From positions 248,001 to 312,000 of the forward strand of contig MZZL01000138.1 in the NCBI GenBank assembly GCA_002749535.1: a stretch of 64,000 nt of DNA, written 5' to 3'. This document shows positions 35,801-45,276 of the stretch, in pieces. The notes beneath the pieces are model-generated. The model saw only the letters and a program-made list of their open reading frames with translations, did no database searches and was not told the origin of the DNA. Position numbers and translations under genes: made by a program. How positions within the stretch are numbered: the first letter of the stretch is position 1; every line of letters starts with the position of its first letter. Source of the DNA: Apophysomyces variabilis (Eukaryota > Mucoromycota > Mucoromycetes > Mucorales > Mucoraceae).

Positions 35801-37239
35801 TGTTCTGAATACATTGTAGTACAAGACGATCAGATGTACTAACGTTAACTACAAAACAGGCGAAATATCATGATCTTTTGGAAGCAATGCATCCAAAGAT
35901 ATTGGTGGTTGAAGAAGCAGCTGAAATGTTAGAAGCACATATAGTTTCTGCACTGACGAGTTCCCTTCAGCATGTGATTCTTATAGGGTAAGGATATTTC
36001 CGCGATACAGAAACCTGCTTACCTCGCCAACAGAGACCATCAACAACTCCGACCGTCAACCGCGGTACACGCGCTATCGGAGCACCACTATATGAGCGTA
36101 TCTTTATTCGAGAGATTGGTGAATAACGACGTACCATACACTCGCCTGTCACACCAACGTCGAATGCTTCCAGATATTAGGATGTGCATTGATCCTATTT
36201 ACAGTAATCCACCCTTAAGAGATCATCCGGACGTGTCAAAGTATCCACCGGTGAAGGGCATGGATCAACCCGTATATTTCTTAAGTCATGAAGAACCCGA
36301 ATGTCATATGGCAGATACGGCTTCTAAATCAAATGAGCACGAAGCCCAAATGGCAGCTAAGTTGACAACCTATCTGTTGTTGCAAGGTTATCAGCCCAAA
36401 GACATTACTATTATTACCATGTATGCCGGTCAACGTTCGACTATCAAGAAATTTTTAAGAGAGGAAAGAAGACCATCGATTGATACATCCCTCGTACACG
36501 TCAGTAGTGTGGACGGGTATCAGGGTGAGGAAAACAAAATCATTATCCTATCCCTAGTGCGAAGTAACACATCCGGTCAGATTGGTTTCTTGAAAGTAGC
36601 CAACCGGGTGTGCGTGAGTTTATCTCGCGCAAAGCATGTGAGTTCGACATCTTACTCTTTTTTTTCTTGTCAAATGTATGTTCATATTACTTATAAAACG
36701 TTTTATTTAGGGTATGTATATTCTCGGAAACGCCCGTTTGCTGTGTGAAAATAGCGATTTGTGGAACGAGATTGTAGCCAATCTTGAAACGCATGAAAAA
36801 GAAAGGATTGGAACTAAATTAACGCTGAAATGCCTGAAGCATGGTGCATTGACGAAAGTGCAGTGGCCTGGAGATTTTTCGACTGTGGAAGAAGGAGGCT
36901 GTACGAGACCATGTGCTTCTTTACTTGATTGTGGGCACCAGGTAAGGTTTGTGGATCGGATACCCTGAAAAGCTCACTCGGATTCAAAACCAAAAAAAAA
37001 AGTGTGTTTTGAAATGCCATGCTTATGATCATAACGAAGTTCGTTGCCAGCAGCCTTGTCGGAGAGTTATCCCAGTTTGCGGACATCCTTGCACAAAGCG
37101 CTGTTGTGACCAATGTGGAGCTTGTTTAACACCTATCCACATACGATTCTCATGCGGTCATGAAATAGAGGGAGAATGCGGAAAGATTAGAAAGGCGATG
37201 GGTACTACGACAGGCAATCACTGTCCAACCTGTAGATAA
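32895..37239 (+). CDS. ZNFX1/Hrr1-type SF1 RNA helicase with NFX1-type zinc fingers
   Basis: Eleven exons encode 1262 aa: 32895..32950, 33002..33650, 33691..33999, 34064..34091, 34149..34424, 34474..34584, 34630..35789, 35860..35987, 36034..36637, 36711..36941, 37003..37239. The N-terminal region carries the family motif FELLRQDCLIPL and, before the helicase, YFEAYRHVL. The superfamily 1 core has Walker A GPPGTGKT at 440-447, CQTNHALDQFLEHIL, Walker B VVEEAAEMLEAH, GDHQQLRPS at 906-914, then VDGYQGEENKIIILSLVRSN and NRVCVSLSRAKHGMYILGN. The end has Cys/His-rich NFX1-type units (for example CRRVIPVCGHPCTKRCCDQC). Fission yeast Hrr1 acts with RNA-dependent RNA polymerase, and animal ZNFX1 acts in small-RNA inheritance, so a role in RNAi is inferred. 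Intron 4 (34092..34148) is GC-AG. Confidence 0.93.
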
Positions 37240-37718
37240 ATAAAAAGGTAGAAGAGAGATAAGGCCAAAAGAAAGTTTGCGGAGTCATCAGTTCTTAGGT
37301 GTTTTTTTTTGCCTATGGGCGATGGCGCAATAGGGACGGACACATGAGCAAAATGAGGTTATTTTCGATTACCATAAAATACCATGGCACCACAAAGCTT
37401 AAATTTTGTACCTGGCAACGGCCATGGCTGATGTATCAAAACAAGGGAAATCAGAAGCAGGTTTTGACTTTCCGGAACAGTGAGACATCTATTGTCAAAT
37501 AAGAGAAAAAAGGATTATTGGGTGCGGGGCTTCGTGAGATGAGTACTTTGTGCGACGGGAAAGCGATCCAATTATGAACGGAAGGTCATAGTGAATCCCA
37601 TCGCAAAAAGTTTTTCTTTTTTCTTACTTTTACTTTCCCACAAGCAATACTTTAACTTTTTCAGCCCGACTTTTACATTCTTTTTTTTTTTCCTTCCTTC
37701 CTTTTGTGCTTTATTGTT
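37240..37718. other. intergenic, promoter of the Fungal_trans regulator
   Basis: The last 100 bases before the ATG at 37719 are T- and C-rich, with a run of about 14 T near 37680, typical of a fungal leader. No coding sequence is recognised. Confidence 0.5.
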
Positions 37719-40166
37719 ATGCCGTTCCCTACCATTGGAAGGAACAACAAACGCTTTCGACTAGACATCGATTGTGCAGCAGAGGAAGACGAAGATACAA
37801 TCGACCATATATGGTCATCTTATCAACATCCAACAGATATCTATCATTTTGACAAGGATGCCTTACCTTTACCGTGCTGTCGTGCAAACGAAGAATCATC
37901 GCATCCTGAACTCATTCCATCCTCTCCCTCATCTTTACCACCATTGGAATTTCCCTCTAAAACGATACCCATAGATATTCCGTCAGCCGAGATGACAAAT
38001 ATCACACGCTGGAGTCATTCGGTGTCCCCATCTTCTTCCCCTCAAGCGCTGGTCGCCTCGTCTCCTACCTTAGAATCCGCCAAGTTCGATCTTGTTCACG
38101 ATGCTCTCTCGAAATTCAACCTTTCGTATACTGATGTTGGCATTAATATGGAAGCCAATATCAACAGCGCTTCTGATTTGCGATCTCTCATTGATGCTTT
38201 TAGCAAGCTTTGTTGCACAACTGGCCTCGTGGTGCCACCTGATCCTCCTCTTTCCTCTCAGCTGGATCATGACAACGAGGAGGAGGAGGATGACAGCCTT
38301 TCAGAATCAACAAGCATCGTTCTCTATCGAAATAGATCTCATCAGTCTAAGCCGGTGAACTTCTTTGCATCCGTCAGTCTTTTGGGTCAGATTCTTAACC
38401 CTCATCCGAAACATCGAGGCCAGACTGGACTCAGACAGATTGCAGATGCTTGTATTGAAACTTATTTTTCGTGCTGGGTTCGCTATACCCCGGTTCTTCG
38501 ACGGGATGAATTCATGGCTTGGTACAATGCACACGACTCTCCTACGGATACGCTAATTGTGAACGCCATTTGTTCTTATCTTTTTGGCCACATGGTTGCA
38601 CATCATGCCAAGTCCCCTGGTTTGACTCAATTCTTGAACGATCAAGACAAACTACGAGAACAGGAAGAATTCTTTTTTAATCGAGCAAGAGATTGTCTTG
38701 CTCAATCCTTTGATTCTCCAGATAGGTTTACTATTGTTGCATTGATGTTTATGAGTGCACGAGCCGAGCCAAGCAGACGACATCACTATGCGGGTATGGC
38801 TGTATCAGCCTTGCATCAACTGGAGATTTACCCACGTATGGTTGATGAAGAAGCAGAATCGTTTGACAAAGAAATGGATACGCGACTCTGGTGGTGGGTT
38901 TGGGCCATGGACCTTTATCTCTACTCATCCGGCACTGCGAAGAACACACCTCAACCTCGTCTGCGCGGTCAGATTGACCTACCACGTGTATTCGAACAAG
39001 ACATTGACGAGGCTGAAAATGGTGTACTTGCTTACATTCATTGCCTTCGGATTTGGCGGATACAGGCAGAGATCATTCAGACCTTATACGAACAGGACTC
39101 AGATATGACGGTAGAGCAGTTGCTGGAGTATGACCGACGACTGTTGCACTATTACAACACGTTACCATCTTACCTTCAATTTGACAGCGGATTTGAATAT
39201 GGCTGCGAAGATCTGTTTCTTGCCTGTGTGCGTGTTAACATCGAGTACAACGCAACACGAATTATCTTGCATCAACTATTCATTCCTGAACTAAATGATC
39301 CACGACCCAGTCTCTTTTCGCTTCAGTCCCTTAACATCTGTTTAACCACGGCTCTTACACAGTTGCGAACGCTCAACACTTGCAATCGTCTGAGCATTGG
39401 CCGCTGTGCCTTTGATCGGGACGAACTCTGGCGCGCGAGCGAAATAATTTCCACAGCAAAAGATGTGATGCGAGCTTGCCTTTCGGAGGATGACAGGGCG
39501 TTGATCTTGCGAAACATTAAGTTGACTGAATATGAACAAGGGCTTCACAAGGCCCTCGAGATTCTGCAAGAAACACGCGAATACAAGACGTCGAATAAGA
39601 ACTGGATTCATGTTGCTGACTGGCTACACGTGGAGATCAGACGACATAACCTTTATTCGCATGCGAGTATTAAAACAGTTCCTGATTCTTCTTTCTGTCA
39701 TCAGAACGAGCAGACAGTTAAGCCCGATTACTTTCTCGCTCATCTTAAGCCTAATATGCGAACTGCGGCATCATCTGAATCAGACAAAAAGCACGTTCGA
39801 CGACCAAGGCGACCGTCCAAAGATACAATGACATCCGTCCTGACGTTCAATACGGACCAACGCAAAGGATCTTTTCAATACCAACATCAATTTAGCCCTA
39901 TCTCTTCCCAACCGTCTCGAAGCAAATCATCCCCCTCCATTACAGTTACGCCCTCTTCATCGTCGTCATCATTACCAACAACATCATCCTTTGTCCAGTT
40001 CAACGCTTACGATCCGCATCAAGGCCGTCGACCTAGCACTTCGAGCAGCATGAACACAATTAGCCCTTCCAACAGCGGCAACAGTAAAAATCAACCACGC
40101 TTTCGCTATTTCAATCCACGTAAAATGAACAAGTTTTTATTTATTGACGAACATCCCATGCAATAG
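37719..40166 (+). CDS. Fungal_trans-domain transcription regulator lacking a visible zinc cluster
   Basis: A single exon encodes 815 aa from ATG 37719. Five in-frame codons upstream lack an ATG, so an earlier start is not supported. Residues about 225-560 fit the middle homology region of fungal zinc-cluster regulators (for example DACIETYFSCWVRYTPVLRR, RHHYAGMAVSALHQLEIYPR and DTRLWWWVWAMDLYL). No CX2CX6C zinc cluster lies in the first 220 residues, which are instead acidic and Ser/Pro-rich, with a basic RNNKRFRLD near the start. The C-terminus (about 690-815) is Ser/Thr/Pro-rich. It may act through a partner, or carry a regulatory role without direct DNA contact. An AATAAA at 40366 is a likely poly(A) signal. 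The target genes are unknown. Confidence 0.85.
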   Translation: MPFPTIGRNNKRFRLDIDCAAEEDEDTIDHIWSSYQHPTDIYHFDKDALPLPCCRANEESSHPELIPSSPSSLPPLEFPSKTIPIDIPSAEMTNITRWSHSVSPSSSPQALVASSPTLESAKFDLVHDALSKFNLSYTDVGINMEANINSASDLRSLIDAFSKLCCTTGLVVPPDPPLSSQLDHDNEEEEDDSLSESTSIVLYRNRSHQSKPVNFFASVSLLGQILNPHPKHRGQTGLRQIADACIETYFSCWVRYTPVLRRDEFMAWYNAHDSPTDTLIVNAICSYLFGHMVAHHAKSPGLTQFLNDQDKLREQEEFFFNRARDCLAQSFDSPDRFTIVALMFMSARAEPSRRHHYAGMAVSALHQLEIYPRMVDEEAESFDKEMDTRLWWWVWAMDLYLYSSGTAKNTPQPRLRGQIDLPRVFEQDIDEAENGVLAYIHCLRIWRIQAEIIQTLYEQDSDMTVEQLLEYDRRLLHYYNTLPSYLQFDSGFEYGCEDLFLACVRVNIEYNATRIILHQLFIPELNDPRPSLFSLQSLNICLTTALTQLRTLNTCNRLSIGRCAFDRDELWRASEIISTAKDVMRACLSEDDRALILRNIKLTEYEQGLHKALEILQETREYKTSNKNWIHVADWLHVEIRRHNLYSHASIKTVPDSSFCHQNEQTVKPDYFLAHLKPNMRTAASSESDKKHVRRPRRPSKDTMTSVLTFNTDQRKGSFQYQHQFSPISSQPSRSKSSPSITVTPSSSSSSLPTTSSFVQFNAYDPHQGRRPSTSSSMNTISPSNSGNSKNQPRFRYFNPRKMNKFLFIDEHPMQ

Positions 40167-40711
40167 TGTGTTTTCTCTTCTTATACTTTATAGTTATGGT
40201 TTCTAATTATTTATTTACACTATGCTCCCATTCTGTTCCTGTCCTTTCTTTGTATGTCTCTCTCACTTTCGCTTTTTCTTTTACATCTTTTCTTGTTTCA
40301 CTCTACACACTACGCCTTTTTTCAAATACCATCCAATGTACCATTTTGTAATATTTTTCGTCACCAAATAAAAAGAAAACTCCTTGGCTTTGTCAAAATG
40401 TGGATTCTGGCTATTCCTTTATAGAGACTCTTTGGATCACTGATCATACAGGTAACAAAAACGAAAGTATACCGCAACTATCCATCTGTATAGCTTACTC
40501 TACAAGCCAAGCAATTTAGGGTTAACTTTCGACTTGATCATGTCAAAAATATCATACTTTAAATATGAGAACTCTCTTTTCTTCTTCTTCTTACAATGAG
40601 AAAGATGGGAAAAATAATAAAGAAAGAAATTAAGGGACTGTACAAGGTATAATACAAAGGGGAACAAGGGAAAGAAAAAAGAACAGGAAAGAAAATGCAA
40701 GAGAGCAAAGA
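40167..40711. other. intergenic between convergent genes
   Basis: This holds the C/T-rich 3' flank of the regulator, with AATAAA at about 40366, and the A-rich 3' flank of the tetraspan gene. No gene is seen. Confidence 0.5.
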
Positions 40712-41658
40712 TTACACTACGCTATAATTACTTCGAACCGATCCCACTCGAGGTATACCACCGTTCATCTCGATTCGTTCGTCCCAATCTCTCATGTATT
40801 GATCTTTTAAAGCCGAATATCGCATCCGCCCTTCCATCTTGAGAGCCAGGGCCTGGATAACCAAGGAAAAATATACCTGTAGTCCTGACCAGACGACGTA
40901 ACTTAAACCTAAGAACGCATACGCTATAGTGATCGCTGTACGACAAGCGTCTTCAGGCCACGCTGTATCTTGTTGACACTGGGCCACCGCTGTTGACCGA
41001 TAAACGCCTGCTAAGACCAGAAGGATAAATTGGATAAAACCGATGATTGCCGCTGATATCCAGTAGACAAGTGGCATTCGCGATAGCAGATTTGCAGGTC
41101 CCTTTTTCAGTTGTTTGTTGGATTTTGAACTTTCTCTTTCACTCACTCACTCTCTCTTTGTCTTTTTTCTTTTTTGCACGCATCCTTATTGCCTTCCCTC
41201 AGTTGAAATATACATTACCTTTAACACAGCCCAAATACCGAACACGCTGAATATACAATAAGCCAGGTGGAGGATGGTTTCAAACCATAACATGCCTGCT
41301 GTCCATGTCGACGAGAATTCTAAAGACAAAGTATGTTTAGCTTGATCTCGCGGGCTCATCCTTTTCTCTTTTTCTTTTTTTTTACGTCGTTGTCGTGCAA
41401 TGGAGATTATGGCAAATAAGAACCCATACAAGACATCAAGTGTAAATATGATGAATGCGCCTTGACGTAGCGTAAAGAAAAAACAGTAATTGTTTAGAGT
41501 CATGGCATCAATTACGAAGCAAAAAAAAGAAGGCCAAAAAAGCCCAAACCAGGAACTGGGCAACCGTAAAGACGTGACAGCCAGTACTCCGCGGCGGGGT
41601 TTGGGCAACTTTGCGCTGAGCCCAGGTTCAGCCAACAAGATACAGGTACAAGAGCCAT
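40712..41658 (-). CDS. four-helix (tetraspan) membrane protein, function unknown
   Basis: The model has exon 41565..41658, then 41219..41460 with a possible extra intron at 41320..41385, then 40712..41101. The product is 219 aa with that intron removed or 241 aa if it is retained; both stay in frame. Four membrane helices are clear (AFIIFTLDVLYGFLFAIIS, LWFETILHLAYCIFSVFGIW, LVYWISAAIIGFIQFILLVL, and one around ITIAYAFLGLSYVVWSG). The loop between helices 3 and 4 holds paired cysteines. The cytosolic tail has no motif I know. The topology resembles MARVEL-type proteins, but I cannot assign a family. The first exon and its weak donor (GTTGCC) are less certain than the rest. The gene diverges from the phosphatase gene with 278 bases between start codons. 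Confidence 0.65.
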
Positions 41659-41936
41659 GCCAAAAATATCCTATTTCCTTAGGTAGATCAGGTTGAATAT
41701 CTGCCCGGAATCAAAGTTTAGGATCTTGTCTCATCTTTATCCATCGATGAGAAAAAAAAAGCTAAAGCGAAGTGGGTTTCGGTGTTCAGCCTAGACTGGA
41801 CCTTCCGATTCGCTCGTTCGAAGACTCTAGTGCCTTTTTCTTTTTTCTTATATTCTGTTCCGCCGCAAGTCACTTTATGGATGGGATGAAATGGCTCAGA
41901 AAACCTGTTCTCGACGGACCAACATTTTAGCTTGTC

Positions 41937-42608
41937 ATGTATAACCATTTGCCAAAACCACTCAAAAATCGTTATATCATTGCCAGACATGGCTTCTCGC
42001 TTGCTAATAATGCAAAGCTCATTTGTTCCAATCCCGAGATTGCCATCCCAGAGGAAGGAGGACCTCAGGGCACAGGTTGGGGTCTGCATGACCGTGGAAA
42101 AGAGCAAGTAAGAGAAAGTGCCTTGCGCTTGTCGCAACACTTGTTCCCAAATCAAAAGGCCGCCGAAGACCAAGTTAGAATGTTCTGTTCGCCATTTGTT
42201 CGCACGCGACAGACAGCCGAGATCATCCGCTCCGTCTTGAACGAAACCGCTCAAGCAAATATTGACTCCGTGACACCCATCCTAGCTCTGCGGGAGCGAT
42301 GGTATGCCAAGTTTGACATGACAAATGATGAAAATTATAAGGTCTGTTGGAAAGACGACGAGGGTCCGGATCATGGTGAGAACAGCCCCTATGGCATCGA
42401 AGCACCAAGCAGTGTAGCCGATCGAACCACGAGATTCATCCGAGACATCGAAGAACAAATGGAAGGCAAAATTGTTATTTTGGTCGCGCATGGCGACGTT
42501 TGTCAGATCGTGCAGACAGCCTTCTATGGTTGGGAAGCATGGCAGCATCGACAGATGGAACATGTAGACACTGCCAATTGGAGAGATATGAAGGCAATCC
42601 TAAACTAG
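41937..42608 (+). CDS. histidine phosphatase superfamily (phosphoglycerate-mutase-like) protein
   Basis: A single exon encodes 223 aa. The catalytic RHG motif is at 17-19 (IIARHGFSLANN) with His18 as phosphate acceptor. Arg89 lies in SPFVRTRQTA, the acid is near Glu120 (ALRERWYAKFD), and the second catalytic His185 is in ILVAHGDVCQ. All four pocket elements are present, so it should be an active phosphatase or mutase. The set resembles small two-domain-free members that act on sugar phosphates or metabolites; the substrate is not evident. The stop is only 84 bases from the MTR3 stop on the other strand, so the transcripts probably overlap at their 3' ends. Confidence 0.9.
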   Translation: MYNHLPKPLKNRYIIARHGFSLANNAKLICSNPEIAIPEEGGPQGTGWGLHDRGKEQVRESALRLSQHLFPNQKAAEDQVRMFCSPFVRTRQTAEIIRSVLNETAQANIDSVTPILALRERWYAKFDMTNDENYKVCWKDDEGPDHGENSPYGIEAPSSVADRTTRFIRDIEEQMEGKIVILVAHGDVCQIVQTAFYGWEAWQHRQMEHVDTANWRDMKAILN

Positions 42609-42692
42609 ACTGTATCCAATGAGTAGAGAAAAAAGGGAACGAAAAGAAAAAAAAAAGATAGATGCATGCAGCCGCACATAGAACTGGCTCGC

Positions 42693-43848
42693 CTATGCAG
42701 TCTGTTTATTTTCCAATGATTGCAACAATGAACAGGACATCACACTGTATATCTTCGAACAACCATCGATACATTGTTCAATTGCCTAAGAAAGTAGAAT
42801 AAGATTTAGAAACTCATATTTCAGTTGTCCCCACTATTCTCTCCTGTTTCAGCTTACCTGAGATGTTGTGGCCACTTCTGACTGACCAGACTGTAAAATA
42901 TGCGTCACTTCATTTAATGAAGGCATATAAGAGACTACAATGCAGCCTTCTTTTTGTTGTTCCTCAGCTTCGGTTCCATCCATCAGGATTTGTTGGTTTG
43001 CAAAGATCTAAACAAATGTTTGAGTCTATGCCCCTTCTTTCTTTTTTTTTCCCCTTTTGCCAGATAAACTCACTGCAGAGCAAGCTGTTACTTGATCCAA
43101 CATTTCAATACCAGCATCGGCCAGGGCTACACTGGATGCTACAATGGCTGCAGCCAGACAGGAGCTCGTACCATCATTTTCCAGGACATTCACATAGATA
43201 TCAATGGCCGATTTCGGAAGCAACTCAAGTCGAACAGATGGTGCAAGCGCTTGACAAAGAATCTGGGAATACTCTTTCTCTTGTGGATCCTAGAGTAACG
43301 CAATTTTTAGAACACCCAATGAAGTCCCGAAATACAAAGATTTACCCGTAAATGGCCTCTTCGTTTCGTGCATGAAAAAGTGGAGAATTTGAACTCGCAG
43401 TTCAATATGCCATTTTTCGAGAAGCCGGATTTTTTGAGCTGACGAGGACCGTAACTAAACGCGAGTTTCTTAGTAACCTTTCCCAATCGATGATTGTTCC
43501 TTTCCCCTTTTCATGCCCTTTTTCTTTCCTTCACTTACACGGCGCAGACAACCTTTGTATTGCCCACTTCAATATAAGCCGATCCATTTGCTTGCGTGAC
43601 AAGTCCTGTTTTTAAAACTGATGAACGGAACGTTTAGGTTCAGCTTTGTCTGATTTGCTTTTTTGTTTTATTGTATCTGCCTTTTCGCTTTGAAGATACA
43701 CAGTAAACGTACAGATCGGTCGGACATCCTCCACACTTCTTCCGTCTAATCGTGTGTTGTTATCGTTAAATATGGCAGTGGAGTTGACTTGATTCTTAAA
43801 TATCGGTGCAACACTTTGCTCGGGTCCGTTTACGCGTTTACGATCCAT
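42693..43848 (-). CDS. MTR3: RNA exosome core subunit MTR3 (EXOSC6-like)
   Basis: Six exons (43713..43848, 43539..43617, 43346..43454, 43074..43289, 42858..43007, 42693..42785) encode 260 aa of the RNase PH fold. The N-terminus (MDRKRVNGPEQSVAP) and then DGRSVEDVRPIFLKTGLVTQ, NGSAYIEVGNTKVVCAVYGP and LADAGIEMLDQVTACS follow MTR3/EXOSC6 and not the RRP41 or RRP46 paralogues. In the eukaryotic exosome this subunit is structural: six such subunits form the ring that feeds RNA to Rrp44 and Rrp6. The residues expected for phosphorolysis are not conserved, as usual for the eukaryotic ring. Introns are 57-95 nt. The gene converges with the histidine phosphatase. Confidence 0.9.
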
Positions 43849-44698
43849 GGTTGTTTAAGTATGTACAAGTCTAATCTTAAGGTCCGCTGAAAAAGAAAGA
43901 CGAAATACCTTTGAGGGCCTCAAAACAAAGTCACGGACGTCGATCGCCGAAACGTCGAGAGAGGTGCTTGGTGGGGACGGTAATAATTCGTGAGCATATC
44001 CTGACAATGACCACAAACAGTTCAGAAAGAAAAGAAAAGGATGTTTACGTCTTCATATTGGTTATTTTACTGTTTATATAATTTCTATAGTCGCTCGCTT
44101 GACGGAGAATCTGTGTCCGGTGCATCCTACTATCAACGCCTGTGATGTTAACAGCGAAAGGATAGAGCGGCTCCTCCCCCCCCTAGAATATTTGAGTGCC
44201 GTTATGAGAAACTAGAACCCCATTTCGCCACTTTAGCCGGTAAGAATAGTAAGAGAGAAAGTGCAGGAATAAAGCACAGGTAACACCACAGCAACTGATC
44301 GCAGAAGGAGTGTCCCAGAAGGTACCTTCTCTCGTATTATTCTTACCTGCTAAGATGGCAAACGGGGGTCTAGTTTTTCTCATCACGGTCCTCAAATAAC
44401 TTGGAAGGAGGACTACCCGAGGGGAATGCCCGAGGTATATCTCAAAGGGTATATAATTCGACCATGAACAAAAAGCTAGCACGCGAGCTATCGTTGTTGA
44501 TCTACTGACTCACTGGGTCTATATACACAAAATAGCCTAACAGATCCACATTTAGAATGACGCTGAAAACCCAGGAACTTGAACTAGAGATTCCTTCATA
44601 GTATCTGATCTTGTCAGTGGCTCATTCGTAAATTGTGACTCAGACCGACGGTAAGTAAAAAAAGCGCCATAACAATCTCCTTCCGTCTCCCTTTAACA
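43849..44698. other. intergenic, divergent promoters of MTR3 and Tim10
   Basis: No recognised gene. Short open frames only; a small C-run lies near 44176. The two flanking genes are transcribed away from each other. Confidence 0.5.
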
Positions 44699-45054
44699 AT
44701 GTCATTCTTCGGCGGCGGTGGTATGCAAGCACAGCAAGCGGTGAACCCGCAGAATATTGCGATGGCAGAACAGGAACTTGAAATGGTCACGGATCTTTTC
44801 AACCGGTAATAAAAAACCGCCTTTCTTTTACTATGCTGCAGCTATGAAGATTTGCCATGGTATTGAAATATCAAACCTGCTTTAGTATCGCCGATTCCTG
44901 CTTTACAAAGTGTGTCTCAACGGAGTATGCTCAGGGAGACTTGACGCAAGGTGAATCTGTATGCATCGACCGATGTGTGGCAAAGTTTTTCGAAGTGAAC
45001 AACAAGGTCGGCGAAAAGATGCAACAAATGGGTCAACAAAACATGCCGAAATGA
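44699..45054 (+). CDS. TIM10: mitochondrial intermembrane-space chaperone Tim10
   Basis: Two exons (44699..44805 and 44886..45054) encode 91 aa. The Gly-rich start MSFFGGGG is followed by the helix MAEQELEMVTDLFNRI and the twin CX3C motif: Cys41 and Cys45 (SCFTKC) and Cys62 and Cys66 (CIDRCVAKFFE), 16 residues apart. These are almost the same positions as in yeast Tim10. The protein forms a hexamer with Tim9 that carries hydrophobic precursors across the intermembrane space to TIM22 or SAM. The C-terminal helix is rich in Gln and Met (GEKMQQMGQQNMPK). The 80-nt intron separates the first helix from the first cysteine pair. It converges with the SEL1/MYND gene, 222 bases between stops. Confidence 0.93.
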
Positions 45055-45276
45055 GTCGAATCATATAGAGCAAGACTTTCATAGAGAGAAGCGCGCTTCT
45101 GTATATATATATATAAAAAGAAAGCTGCCTGTTTTACAGCGAATTATCCTAGAAGAGTTCGACTAGGTAGTTAATGGGGCAAAATGGGATGATGGTTTCC
45201 TTGAGAGGATCTATGCTATCGGTCTTTTTCATTCTTTTTCTTTTTTTGTTATGACAACTATTGTACAATGATGCAT

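Noticed and set aside
37704..37718. Five codons that extend the Fungal_trans regulator upstream
   Set aside because: The first codon would be TTG; the first ATG in frame is 37719 and a T-rich leader lies just before, so the shorter start is used.
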